From: Pseudomonas batumici
GTDB lineage: Bacteria > Pseudomonadota > Gammaproteobacteria > Pseudomonadales > Pseudomonadaceae
Direction of reading: 5' to 3'
Assembly (NCBI RefSeq): GCF_000820515.1
Contig: NZ_JXDG01000042.1
Span: 62,001-126,000, forward strand
DNA length: 64,000 bases
Made by a program: the position numbers and the translations under genes. Positions 18,587 through 26,735 of this stretch are shown here, piece by piece; position 1 is the first letter of the stretch; each line of letters opens with the position of its first letter. The notes below the pieces were generated by a model that was not told where the DNA came from, searched no databases, and was given only the letters and a program-made list of their open reading frames with translations.

Positions 18587-19150
18587 CTACGGTTCGGGGA
18601 ATGGCAGTGGCGAGTCGGTATCTCGCCGAACCGCAAAGACATTGAGTGTCATCGCCACCAGTGCGTAGTAGCCGAAGACACCGATCAGCTCGACCACCGC
18701 AGCCTCGCCAAAGGCATCAACGGCTTCGGTGTACAACGTCTCATCAACACGACGGTGCTTATAGAGCGCCTTGCCGATGCGATAAACGATCCGTTCGTCG
18801 TCGTGCTGGAACTCAGGTACAACCTGTTTGCGCAGGGCCCTTATGACACTGTCGGAAATACCGGCCTCGCGGGCAATGGGCTCGTGGATCTGCCACTCGG
18901 CCTGGGACTGCCACCAAGCCGCAGTGACGAGGATCGCCAGCTCGGTCAAGCGCGGATCCAGGCGAGTGCCATAGCGACAGAATGCGCCGAGCTGCTGTGC
19001 ACGACTGGCAAGTTCGGGACTGTGAATCCAGGCCAGGAATGGACCGTCGAGATTGCCGCGCGGGCCACTCAGAATGTCCTTGAGAACCGCCCGCTGAGCG
19101 TCGTCCATCTGATCTTCGGTCAGAGGGCCAAGGCGTGATTGGATGACCAT
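18587..19150 (-). CDS. Carboxymuconolactone decarboxylase / AhpD-like family protein
   Basis: 187 aa. The CMD fold is recognisable from DPRLTELAILVTAAWWQSQ and EWQIHEPIAREAGIS, then VVELIGVFGYYALVAMTLN near the C-terminus. The CxxC pair of peroxidase-linked AhpD proteins is missing, so a thiol-relay role is unlikely; it is closer to the gamma-CMD-like decarboxylase or isomerase branch. Function unknown. ATG at 19150 with AAGGAG eight bases upstream. It lies 12 bases after the aminotransferase gene and is probably its operon partner. Confidence 0.85.
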   Translation of the reverse strand: MVIQSRLGPLTEDQMDDAQRAVLKDILSGPRGNLDGPFLAWIHSPELASRAQQLGAFCRYGTRLDPRLTELAILVTAAWWQSQAEWQIHEPIAREAGISDSVIRALRKQVVPEFQHDDERIVYRIGKALYKHRRVDETLYTEAVDAFGEAAVVELIGVFGYYALVAMTLNVFAVRRDTDSPLPFPEP

Positions 19151-19162
19151 ATCTGAAACTCC

Positions 19163-20491
19163 TTAAAGCCCTGACAGCGTACGGTTGATAGCCTTGAGCA
19201 ACTTGCTTGCGATCTCGTCCAGGTGGCTATCGTCGACAATGAATGGCGGCGCCAGAAGGATGTGATCGCCGTACTGCCCATCGACCGTGCCCCCCATCGG
19301 GTAGCACATGAGGCCTTCAGCCATGGCGGCTTGCTTGATTTTCGCGTGGAGTTTAAGTGCTGGATCGAAAGGTTGCTTGGTGGCTCGATCTGCCACCAGC
19401 TCAATGCCCTGGAACAGACCGCGCCCTCGGATATCACCGACATTCGAGTGCGTTCCCAGCAACTCGACCAGGCGATCTTGCAGACCACGGCCCAGCACAT
19501 TGACCCGCGCCAGCAAGCCCTGCCCTTCGATGACTTTCTGCACGGCAAGTGCCGCGGCACACGCCGTGGCGTGACCGATATAGGTGTGTCCGTGCTGGAA
19601 AAAGCCCGAGCCCTGGGCAATCGCGTCACGGATTTTCTTGCTCACCAGCGTCGCACCAATGGGTTGGTAACCGGCGCCCAGGCCTTTGGCAATGATGATC
19701 AGATCGGCACTGATACCCTCCTGTTCAGCCGCAAACAAGGTACCGGTACGGCCCATGCCGCACATCACTTCATCAAGGATCAACAGCACACCGTACCGGT
19801 CGCACACCTCGCGAATGGCCTTGAAATAACCGGGCACCGCGGTCACTGCGCCCAGCGTCGCGCCGACCACCGGCTCGGCGACGAAGGCCATGACGTTTTC
19901 GGCGCCCAACCGCAGAATTTCCGCCTCAAGTTCTGCCGCCAGACGCAGGCCCATGGCTGGCGCAGTTTCGCCGGCAAGTTGTTCACGATAGGCATAACAA
20001 GGGCTGACATGGCTGACGTCGATCAGCAGCGGCTCGAACTGCTTGCGCCGCCCTTCATTGCCGCCCGTGGCCAGGGCGCCAAGGGTATTGCCGTGATAGC
20101 TCTGACGACGCGCGATCAGGTGTTTGCGCTGTGGTTGACCGATTTCGATGAAGTATTGCCGGGCCAGTTTCAGCGCCGCTTCCACTCCTTCCGAACCGCC
20201 TGAGACGAAATACACCGATTCGATGCCTTCCGGCGCGCGCGCCACCAGAAAATCGGCGAGCTCCTCCATGACATCCGTGGTGAAGAATGACGTGTGCGCA
20301 TAGGCCAACTGTCCGACCTGCTGGCGAATAGCTTCAATCACGTGCGGATCACTGTGACCCAGACACGAAACGGCGGCGCCGCCACAGGCGTCCAGATAGC
20401 GGCGCCCGTTGCTATCGATCAGGTAGGGGCCATCACCTTTGACGGCCGTCGGGTAACGCTGCGTAAGGCTGCGGTGAAATACGTGGCTCAT
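19163..20491 (-). CDS. Class III PLP-dependent aminotransferase
   Basis: 442 aa with all class III marks: GGAAVSCLGHSDPHVI, the SGGSEGVEAALKLARQY phosphate-binding region, cofactor-binding D240 in LILDEV and the Schiff-base K269 in IIIAKGLGAGYQPIG. The family transfers amino groups from omega-amino acids, diamines or related amines. GGAGG precedes the ATG at 20491. It is divergent from glnHPQ across a 346-base gap with repeated TTGCA motifs, and is followed by an AhpD-like gene. The neighbours (amino-acid importer, amidohydrolase, RpiR regulator) suggest use of an imported amide or amine, which is inference. Confidence 0.9.
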   Translation of the reverse strand: MSHVFHRSLTQRYPTAVKGDGPYLIDSNGRRYLDACGGAAVSCLGHSDPHVIEAIRQQVGQLAYAHTSFFTTDVMEELADFLVARAPEGIESVYFVSGGSEGVEAALKLARQYFIEIGQPQRKHLIARRQSYHGNTLGALATGGNEGRRKQFEPLLIDVSHVSPCYAYREQLAGETAPAMGLRLAAELEAEILRLGAENVMAFVAEPVVGATLGAVTAVPGYFKAIREVCDRYGVLLILDEVMCGMGRTGTLFAAEQEGISADLIIIAKGLGAGYQPIGATLVSKKIRDAIAQGSGFFQHGHTYIGHATACAAALAVQKVIEGQGLLARVNVLGRGLQDRLVELLGTHSNVGDIRGRGLFQGIELVADRATKQPFDPALKLHAKIKQAAMAEGLMCYPMGGTVDGQYGDHILLAPPFIVDDSHLDEIASKLLKAINRTLSGL

Positions 20492-20520
20492 GATCCCTCC
20501 TGATTTTTTGCAAATAATAA

Positions 20521-20541
20521 TTGCACAAAATTCAAATGCAA
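20521..20541. promoter_or_regulatory. Candidate operator TTGCA-N11-TGCAA
   Basis: A 21-base near-palindrome, TTGCA-N11-TGCAA, with inner sequence CAAAATTCAAA. It lies 30 bases before the aminotransferase start. A close second copy is at 20650-20670 in the same divergent gap, and additional TTGCA units occur at 20508 and 20561. The repetition with equal spacing suggests a dimeric repressor site. The RpiR-family gene at 24058 is the obvious local candidate. Confidence 0.5.
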
Positions 20542-20649
20542 CGCTTATTTGCCAATTTTTTTGCAGCCTTCGGCTAGATCCATGGGGGGAAACGGAGGAT
20601 TGCCCAATAAACAGGGCATTCTACTGAAAACCAGAAATGCATTTTTTTA

Positions 20650-20670
20650 TTGCACAATTCAAATATGCAG
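20650..20670. promoter_or_regulatory. Second candidate operator TTGCA-N11-TGCAG
   Basis: A 21-base element with the same 5-11-5 layout as the copy at 20521-20541 and a nearly shared core (CAATTCAAATA versus CAAAATTCAAA). It is followed at once by another TTGCACAAA half site at 20679. It lies 168 bases before glnH. Together the copies cover both divergent promoters, so one regulator may control the aminotransferase and transporter operons. Confidence 0.5.
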
Positions 20671-20837
20671 GTGTATTTTGCACAAAGGCGTCATTTTCGT
20701 GCACCCTCGTTCCTCGTGGGTAGCCGGGTTTCTAATAAAAACAGATGTAGGTACGGGTTTCCCTGTCGCAAAAACTGCCGGTATCCACGCGCTCAGCCTC
20801 TGCGGCCAGCGCATCACAGTGAAATGAGGAAAAACCA

Positions 20838-21581
20838 ATGAAAAGACTGCTAAAGGCCTCTCTGGCTGCCCTGCTGCTCACTTGCGCCTCCCATTCCTTC
20901 GCCGCCGGCAAAGAGCTGCTGGTCGCGACCGACACCGCCTTCGTGCCGTTCGAGTTCAAGCAGGGCAATGAATACGTCGGCTTCGACATCGACCTGTGGG
21001 CGGCAATCGCCAAGGAAATGGGTCTGAGCTATCAGCTCAAGCCCATGGATTTCAATGGGATCATTCCTGCCCTGCAAACCCACAACGTCGACGTTGCGCT
21101 GGCCGGTATCACCATCAAGGAAGAACGCAAGAAAGCCATCGATTTCTCGGATGGCTACTACAACAGCGGTTTCCTGCTGATGGTCAAAAGCGACAATGAC
21201 AGCATCAAGGGTGAGGCGGACATTGCGGGCAAAACCCTAGCGGTCAAGAGCGGCACCTCCGCCGCGGATTATGCAAAGGCCAATCTGAAGGCCCAGGACC
21301 TCCGTCAGTTCCCGAACATCGACAACGCCTACCTGGAACTCAGGACCGGTCGTGTGGACGCTGCGATGCACGACACGCCAAACGTCCTGTACTACATCAA
21401 GACCGCAGGCGAGGGCCAGGTCAAAGCCGTCGGCCAGCAAATGATGGCCCAGCAGTACGGCATCGCCTTTCCCAAAGGCAGCGAGCTGCGTGAACCGGTG
21501 AATGCCGCGCTGAAGAAAATCAGCGAGAACGGCACCTACGCGCAGATCTATCGCAAATGGTTCGGCACCGATCCTCAGTAA
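20838..21581 (+). CDS. glnH: Glutamine-type ABC transporter binding protein GlnH
   Basis: 247 aa with a signal peptide (cleavage near residue 22, ...SHSFA). The mature part reads like enterobacterial GlnH from memory: LVATDTAFVPFEFKQGNEYV, FDIDLWAAIAKEMG, DFNGIIPALQTHNVDVALAG, RQFPNIDNAYLEL and YRKWFGTDPQ. The conserved ligand-pocket regions (TDTAFVPF, GITI, KSGTSAADY) are kept, so glutamine or a close analogue is the likely ligand. ATG at 20838 behind GAGGAAAAA. First gene of glnHPQ-C45-rpiR. The enteric-like character is unusual for a pseudomonad, where GltI/AatJ-type binding proteins are usual. Confidence 0.82.
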   Translation: MKRLLKASLAALLLTCASHSFAAGKELLVATDTAFVPFEFKQGNEYVGFDIDLWAAIAKEMGLSYQLKPMDFNGIIPALQTHNVDVALAGITIKEERKKAIDFSDGYYNSGFLLMVKSDNDSIKGEADIAGKTLAVKSGTSAADYAKANLKAQDLRQFPNIDNAYLELRTGRVDAAMHDTPNVLYYIKTAGEGQVKAVGQQMMAQQYGIAFPKGSELREPVNAALKKISENGTYAQIYRKWFGTDPQ

Positions 21582-21614
21582 TCACCCTCGCCTTCAGACA
21601 GAGAGTTCTTGACC

Positions 21615-22271
21615 ATGGATTTCCAATGGAGCGCTATCTGGGATGCGCTGCCTGTTCTGCTGGAAGGTGCCAAGCTGACACTGTGGATTTCGGTCCTGGG
21701 GTTGTTGGGTGGCGCAGTCATCGGCGTAGTCGCGGGCTTTGCCCGCGCCTACGGCGACTTTATCAGCAGCCGGCTCGCACTGGTTTTCATCGAACTGATT
21801 CGTGGCACCCCGATCATGGTGCAGGTCATGTTCATCTACTTCGCCCTGCCCCTGATGATCCCGGTGCGCATCGATCCGTTCAGCGCCGCAGTGGTCACCA
21901 TCATGTTCAACTCCGGTGCCTATATCGCAGAGATCACCCGTGGCGCCGTGCTTTCGATCAATCGCGGCTTCCGTGAAGCCGGCCTCGCGCTGGGCCTGTC
22001 AAAACGCGACACCTTGCGCTACGTCATCGCACCGCTGGCCTTCCGCCGAATGATCCCGGCCCTGGGCAACCAGTGGATCGTCAGCATCAAGGACACCTCA
22101 CTGTTTATCGTGATCGGCGTTGCCGAGCTGACTCGCCAAGGCCAGGAAATCATTGCCGGCAACTTCAGGGCCATGGAAATCTGGTCGGCGGTGGCCATCA
22201 TCTATTTGATCATTACCCTGGTACTGAGCCATGTCCTGCGACGCATGGAATCGAGGTTGAAAATCCTATGA
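21615..22271 (+). CDS. glnP: Glutamine-type ABC transporter permease GlnP
   Basis: 218 aa (E. coli GlnP has 219). The His/Glu/polar family permease has about five membrane helices, starting MDFQWSAIWDALPVLLEGAK, with the EAA loop around ALGLSKRDTLRYVIAPLAFR. The segments GTPIMVQVMFIYFALP and GNQWIVSIKDTSLFIVIGVA are nearly textbook GlnP. The start is an ATG at 21615; an in-frame TTG two codons earlier is unlikely. It overlaps glnQ by four bases (ATGA), so they are translationally coupled. Confidence 0.87.
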   Translation: MDFQWSAIWDALPVLLEGAKLTLWISVLGLLGGAVIGVVAGFARAYGDFISSRLALVFIELIRGTPIMVQVMFIYFALPLMIPVRIDPFSAAVVTIMFNSGAYIAEITRGAVLSINRGFREAGLALGLSKRDTLRYVIAPLAFRRMIPALGNQWIVSIKDTSLFIVIGVAELTRQGQEIIAGNFRAMEIWSAVAIIYLIITLVLSHVLRRMESRLKIL

Positions 22272-22990
22272 TCGAGTTCAAAGGCGTTTCCAAGCACTTT
22301 GGCAGCACCCAGGTACTGCATGACATCAACCTGAACATTGCCTGCGGTGAGGTGGTGGTCATCATCGGCCCCTCGGGGTCGGGAAAATCCACCCTGTTGC
22401 GCTGTATCAACAAGCTCGAGGACGTCACCTCCGGCCAGCTGACCGTGGACGGCCTGGTGGTCAACGATCCGAAGGTGGATGAACGACTGATTCGCCAGGA
22501 AGCGGGCATGGTGTTTCAGCAGTTCCATCTTTTTCCGCAGATGACCGCGCTGCAAAATGTCGCATTCGGTCCGATCCGGGTCCGCGGCGCCAGCAAGGCC
22601 GAGGCCGAAAGACTCGCCCGCGAGTTGCTCGCCAAGGTCGGGCTGGCAGATCGCGCCAACCATTTCCCTTCCGAACTGTCCGGAGGTCAGCAGCAACGCG
22701 TTGCGATCGCCCGGGCGCTGGCAGTCAAACCGAAAATGATGCTGTTCGACGAGCCGACCTCAGCGCTCGACCCGGAGTTGCGCCACGAGGTACTGACGGT
22801 GATGAAAGCCCTGGCCGAAGAAGGCATGACCATGGTGATCGTGACCCATGAAGTGGACTTCGCGCGCAAGGTGGCCACCCGGCTGATCTTCATCGACAAG
22901 GGGCGGATAGCAGAGGACGGCCCGCCTGCCGAACTCATCGCCAATCCACCCAGCTCTCGCCTGCGAGAGTTTCTCCAGCACGTATCCTGA
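22268..22990 (+). CDS. glnQ: Glutamine-type ABC transporter ATPase GlnQ
   Basis: 240 aa, identical in length to E. coli GlnQ. All ABC motifs are intact: Walker A GPSGSGKST (about 34-42), Q-loop MVFQQF, signature LSGGQQQR, Walker B MLFDEPTSALD and the H-loop VTHEVDF. The N-terminus MIEFKGVSKHFGSTQVLHDI and C-terminus REFLQHVS match GlnQ closely from memory. It starts at the ATG that overlaps the glnP stop. The C45 gene follows ten bases later. Confidence 0.88.
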   Translation: MIEFKGVSKHFGSTQVLHDINLNIACGEVVVIIGPSGSGKSTLLRCINKLEDVTSGQLTVDGLVVNDPKVDERLIRQEAGMVFQQFHLFPQMTALQNVAFGPIRVRGASKAEAERLARELLAKVGLADRANHFPSELSGGQQQRVAIARALAVKPKMMLFDEPTSALDPELRHEVLTVMKALAEEGMTMVIVTHEVDFARKVATRLIFIDKGRIAEDGPPAELIANPPSSRLREFLQHVS

Positions 22991-23000
22991 AGAGGCCACC

Positions 23001-24044
23001 ATGTCTTTAGCTCGACTGAATCTTGCCGGCAGCAACTACGAAATCGGATACGGCCTGGGTGTGTTCGGCAGGACCGCGGTAGAGAATCACCTGCGCCCCC
23101 ATGCACTTTGGCGCCACCTGGCCGATCTGGTCGGCACCCCCACTGCAATCCGGATGCGCGGCCTGGTGCAGACAGCGTTCCCGAGCTATTGGCAGGAAAT
23201 CGAGGGGCTGGCCGCCGGCCTGCAATTACCGGTGGAGGAAGTCTTTCTCTGGAATTGTCGTGGCGATTTCGTCAACCCGTCCAGCGTGGATGGCTGTACC
23301 ACCGTCTTTTGCCCTACCCCAGGTGGCAGCCTGATCGCCCACAACGAAGACGGCTTGCCACAACTGCGAGGCCATTGCGCAATCCTCAGTACGAGCCCCG
23401 ACACGGGCCTGGCATTTACAAGCTTCGTGTATCCCGGTTCGATACCGGGCCACACATTCGCAGTGAACGAAAGAGGCCTGGTCGCGACGGTCAACAACAT
23501 CCGCCCCGCCACTATTCCAGTGGGTATGCCCAGGCAGATTCTTGGACGCGCGACACTCGATGCAACCACCCTCGACGAGGCACTGGCGGTGGTATCGCAG
23601 CCGGGGCGCGCGGGGGCCTTCCATCATACGTTCGGGCAGTTGGGCAGTACCCGCCTGGTGAGCGTGGAAGCAACAGCCGAAGGGGTCGCTGTCATCGAGA
23701 TCGAGCAGCCAGCAGGTCATTCGAACCATCTGATCGGCGAACCACTCAGTCAGGTCCCGCAGCGCATCACAGGCAGCTCATCGGCACGCCAACACCGCGT
23801 CGACCAGTACTTGAACCGATCAACCACCGCCCTCTCGCCTGAAAAGGCCTTGGCCATCCTGCGCGATGAGTCGGACAGGGATCTACCGGTCTACCGCTGT
23901 GCCGCCGACGATCCCGACGATGAAAATACCTTGGCGACGGCCCTCTTCTCCATAGGGGCAAGCACTGTAGAATGGCGGGTTTACATCCGTCGGGAAACCG
24001 ACGCCCCGGACGTCGAGGGCGTGGTTCCCGCTTTCCACTCGTGA
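23001..24044 (+). CDS. Peptidase C45-type Ntn amidohydrolase/acyltransferase
   Basis: 347 aa. The C45 (acyl-CoA:6-aminopenicillanate acyltransferase-like) family is shown by the self-cleavage site DGCTTV, where C99 would become the N-terminal nucleophile, and by GGSLIAHNEDG, SFVYPGSIPGHTFAVNERGL and VATVNNIRP. These Ntn enzymes hydrolyse or form amide bonds of N-acyl amino acids, penicillins or small peptides. It lies 10 bases after glnQ and 13 before the RpiR gene, so it is in the same operon. It could process the transported compound, releasing an amine for the divergent aminotransferase; this is inference. Confidence 0.85.
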   Translation: MSLARLNLAGSNYEIGYGLGVFGRTAVENHLRPHALWRHLADLVGTPTAIRMRGLVQTAFPSYWQEIEGLAAGLQLPVEEVFLWNCRGDFVNPSSVDGCTTVFCPTPGGSLIAHNEDGLPQLRGHCAILSTSPDTGLAFTSFVYPGSIPGHTFAVNERGLVATVNNIRPATIPVGMPRQILGRATLDATTLDEALAVVSQPGRAGAFHHTFGQLGSTRLVSVEATAEGVAVIEIEQPAGHSNHLIGEPLSQVPQRITGSSSARQHRVDQYLNRSTTALSPEKALAILRDESDRDLPVYRCAADDPDDENTLATALFSIGASTVEWRVYIRRETDAPDVEGVVPAFHS

Positions 24045-24057
24045 ATGGACTTTCTCA

Positions 24058-24963
24058 ATGACCAAGCCCAATGAAGTATTGCCCGATACCGTCACCGGCT
24101 TGAAGCAACTGCTGGATGCCATTGAGCGTCGCGAAGTGGACATCGCCTTGGGCAGCAGCTCCCGGCGTGTACTGATGGCACTGATCGAATCACCGCAACG
24201 GACGGCAGTCTCCTCCATCAGCGAGTTGGCGCAGCAATTGGCCGTCAATGCCTCCACCCTGTCAAGGCTGGCACAGCGCCTTGGGTATGGCGGCTTCAGC
24301 AAGCTGCAGGATGTCTTTCGTCGCGAGATCACTGAAGGCAAGCACTTCTACAGCGACCAGGCTTCGCGCCTGGTCGTGAATACCAGCGACATGGACACCA
24401 TGAACCAGCTGACCCGACTGGGCCGACAGGAAAGCGCCAATATCGCCAGCATGATCGAGCAGGTTGATCCAACGGTCTTTTTAAAAACGATCGACTTGCT
24501 ATCGACCGCAAAGAGGGTTCGCGTACACGGCATGCGCCAGTTCAACTCCCTGGCGCTGTTCATGTCCTACGGCCTGGGCATGTTGCGTCCCGACGTTTCG
24601 GCGCTGGACAGCAGTCGACAGGGGGTTGCCGATGCCCTGGCGCAACTGGATGAGGGCGATGTGCTGGTGGTTGCAAGCTGCTTCCCCTATACCCCCAGTG
24701 TGATAGCCACCGCCGAAGTGGCCGCCCGACATGGTGTGAAAGTCATTGCCCTGACGGATTCGGCAAGCTCGCCGCTGGCGAAGGCAGCACTCCATAGTTT
24801 CTATGTTCCCAATCACAGCCTGTTCTACAGCAACAGCATGTGCGCGTTCATGTTGTTGGCCCAAGGACTCCTGAGCGCTGTCGCCAGTCATCTGGGCGAA
24901 GATTCGGTCTCGGCCCTGAAATATCGGGAAACCCTTATCAGCGAGCTTAACGCCTCGCTCTGA
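24058..24963 (+). CDS. MurR/RpiR-family transcriptional regulator
   Basis: 301 aa. The N-terminal RpiR helix-turn-helix is visible around residues 45-90 (SSISELAQQLAVNASTLSRL and AQRLGYGGFSKLQDVFRREI). A SIS sugar-phosphate-isomerase-like domain follows (about 125-265), with RVRVHGMRQFNSLALFMSYG and DVLVVASCFPYTPSVIATAE. Such regulators usually sense phosphosugars or related small anions. It ends the glnHPQ-C45 operon and probably controls it through the paired TTGCA motifs upstream. Confidence 0.88.
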   Translation: MTKPNEVLPDTVTGLKQLLDAIERREVDIALGSSSRRVLMALIESPQRTAVSSISELAQQLAVNASTLSRLAQRLGYGGFSKLQDVFRREITEGKHFYSDQASRLVVNTSDMDTMNQLTRLGRQESANIASMIEQVDPTVFLKTIDLLSTAKRVRVHGMRQFNSLALFMSYGLGMLRPDVSALDSSRQGVADALAQLDEGDVLVVASCFPYTPSVIATAEVAARHGVKVIALTDSASSPLAKAALHSFYVPNHSLFYSNSMCAFMLLAQGLLSAVASHLGEDSVSALKYRETLISELNASL

Positions 24964-25131
24964 CACCTCCCGTCATACCCCCACTGGTGAAGCACAAAAC
25001 GGCCGGCCCAACTCATTACATCACGTCATCAATGATGTTCTCCACCCCATCTTTATCCCTCAAGACCGGCCTGATACATTGACTCCACTGTCTGCCCACC
25101 ATGCCGATGGGCAAGCCACTGGAGAGTTGTC

Positions 25132-25347
25132 ATGCCTTTTGTCAGCGTACGCATTACCCGCGATGGCGTTACCTCGGAGCAGAAAGCCCAGGTCATTGCC
25201 GAAATCACCGAAACCCTGCAACGGGTCCTCAACAAACGCCCGGACCAGACCCACATCGTGATCGAGGAAGTCGATACCGATAACTGGGGTTACTCCGGCA
25301 TCACCACGACCCAATACCGCAAGCAGTTGGCGGAAAAGCCATCATGA
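25132..25347 (+). CDS. 4-oxalocrotonate tautomerase family protein
   Basis: 71 aa beginning M-P: after Met removal Pro1 would be the catalytic base of this tautomerase family (MPFVSVRITRDGVTSEQKAQ). It has the single beta-alpha-beta unit plus the C-terminal GITTTQYRKQL strand. Small tautomerases of this kind isomerise 2-oxo acids or act promiscuously; the substrate here is unknown. ATG at 25132 with GGAGAG eight bases upstream. Its TGA overlaps the ATG of the damaged DsbA-like gene, showing that the two were once coupled. Confidence 0.88.
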   Translation: MPFVSVRITRDGVTSEQKAQVIAEITETLQRVLNKRPDQTHIVIEEVDTDNWGYSGITTTQYRKQLAEKPS

Positions 25348-25876
25348 GCGCGCCCGTCAAGCTCGACTTCATCTCCGATGTGGTCTGCCCCTGGTGCGCC
25401 TGGGCGTAACGGCCCTGGAGCAGGCGATCGCCAACCTGGCCGGGGAAGTCGCCACCGGCAAGCAGATGTTGATGGGTCGTGGTCGGGCCATTGGTTTTCA
25501 GTTCGACCTGGAAAAGCGCAGCCATTTCTACAACACCTTTGATGCCCATCGGCTGTTGCTCTGAGCCTTGCAGGAAGGCAGGCAGATCGAGCTGAAGAAA
25601 GCCTTGCTGCGCGCCTACTTCAGCGACGGCCAGAACCCGAGCGACCGCGAAACCCTGGTACGTCTGGCGGCCGAAGCGGGACTGGAGGCTGCCCGGGCCC
25701 GTGAAGTGCTGGCGTCTGGTGCGTTTGCCGAGGAGGTCCGTGAACTTGAAGGGTTCTACCGCGAACGTGGGATCAACTCGGTACCGGCCATGATCCTCAA
25801 CGACCGCCACCTGGTGTCCGGTTCGCAATCGGTCGAATACTACGAACAGATGCTGCGGGAAATAGCCGCGGCTTGA
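25344..25876 (+). pseudogene. Broken DsbA/FrnE-family thiol oxidoreductase
   Basis: The ATG at 25344 begins MSAPVKLDFISDVVCPWC, the DsbA/FrnE thioredoxin-like start with its CPWC site at residues 15-18, then stops at TAA after four more codons. A one-base deletion just after CPWC fits: restoring it gives the family reading CPWCALGVTALEQA. The same downstream frame continues with AIANLAGEV, lacks roughly 60 expected residues, resumes at GFQFDLEKRSHFYNTFDAHR, meets an in-frame TGA near 25562 where the family has Trp, and then runs intact to 25876 (LLRAYFSDGQNPSD, RGINSVPAMILNDRHLVSG). Three separate lesions make it a true pseudogene rather than a sequencing slip. Confidence 0.9.
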
Positions 25877-25919
25877 TTGATCGCGCCCTACTCCCCTTAC
25901 TTTCCGTAGAGGTTTCATC

Positions 25920-26630
25920 ATGAGCAATGCAAAAAAAGTCGTTGTGATCACCGGCGCTTCCCAAGGTATCGGCGCGGCGGTGGTCAAGGCCTTCCGCGAC
26001 CTCGATTACCGGGTGGTCGCCACCTCCCGCTCGATCCAGGCGTCCAGCGACCCGGACATCCTCACCGTCGCCGGCGACATCGCCGACCCGGCCACCGCCG
26101 AGCGCGTCATCCGTGAAGGCGTGGCCCGTTTCGGTCGCATCGACAGCCTGATCAACAACGCCGGCGTGTTCCTCGCCAAGCCGTTCACCGCCTACACCCA
26201 TGAGGACTACACCAACGTGCTGGCGGTGAACCTGAATGGTTTCTTCTATATCACCCAGCTGGCGATTACCGAGATGGAGAAACATGGCAAAGGCCATATC
26301 GTCAACGTCACCACCAGCCTGGTGGATCATGCGGTGGAAGGCGTGCCATCGGTGCTGGCATCGCTGACCAAGGGTGGGCTCAATTCGGCGACCAAGTCCC
26401 TGGCCATCGAGTACGCCAAGCGTGGGATCCGGGTCAATGCGGTCAGCCCCGGGATCATCAAGACGCCGATGCACGCTGAAGAAACCCATGAGGCACTGGG
26501 GCGCTTGCATCCGGTTGGGCGGATGGGGGAAATCAGCGATATCGCCCAGGCCATTGTCTACCTAGAGTCCGCCGGATTCGTGACCGGTGAGATCCTGCAT
26601 GTGGACGGCGGGCAGAGCGCCGGGCACTAA
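25920..26630 (+). CDS. Short-chain dehydrogenase/reductase family protein
   Basis: 236 aa Rossmann-fold SDR: TGASQGIG (about 11-18), LINNAGV near 78-84, VNVTTS near 133-138 and the cofactor-shaping SPGIIKTPMH. The usual catalytic YxxxK is not present; the Lys survives in ASLTKGG but the expected Tyr is Ala. Some SDR subgroups with this sequence pattern exist, so catalysis may differ or be absent. ATG at 25920 behind AGAGG. A rho-independent terminator follows at 26649. Confidence 0.87.
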   Translation: MSNAKKVVVITGASQGIGAAVVKAFRDLDYRVVATSRSIQASSDPDILTVAGDIADPATAERVIREGVARFGRIDSLINNAGVFLAKPFTAYTHEDYTNVLAVNLNGFFYITQLAITEMEKHGKGHIVNVTTSLVDHAVEGVPSVLASLTKGGLNSATKSLAIEYAKRGIRVNAVSPGIIKTPMHAEETHEALGRLHPVGRMGEISDIAQAIVYLESAGFVTGEILHVDGGQSAGH

Positions 26631-26648
26631 ACGCTTCAGCTGAAGAGC

Positions 26649-26680
26649 AACGCCCCGGCCTTGATGGTTCGGGGCGTTTT
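26649..26680 (+). terminator. Rho-independent terminator after the SDR gene
   Basis: Inverted arms AACGCCCCG and CGGGGCGTT enclose a short loop and end in TTTT, 19 bases after the SDR stop codon. This is a standard intrinsic terminator for the tautomerase-SDR unit. Confidence 0.85.
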
Positions 26681-26735
26681 CGCCTGCGCGGTCAACACCC
26701 GCGGATCCAACTGCATCATGGCGTGGGGTGGGTAC

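Noticed and set aside
20521..20560. Possible sigma-54 promoter (TTGGC...TTGCA) upstream of the aminotransferase
   Set aside because: Spacing between GG and GC is 12 bases instead of 10, so it does not fit; the motif is better explained by the repeated TTGCA sites.
20549..20827. Small plus-strand frame in the aminotransferase-glnH gap
   Set aside because: No ribosome site, no family, and it covers the repeated operator motifs.
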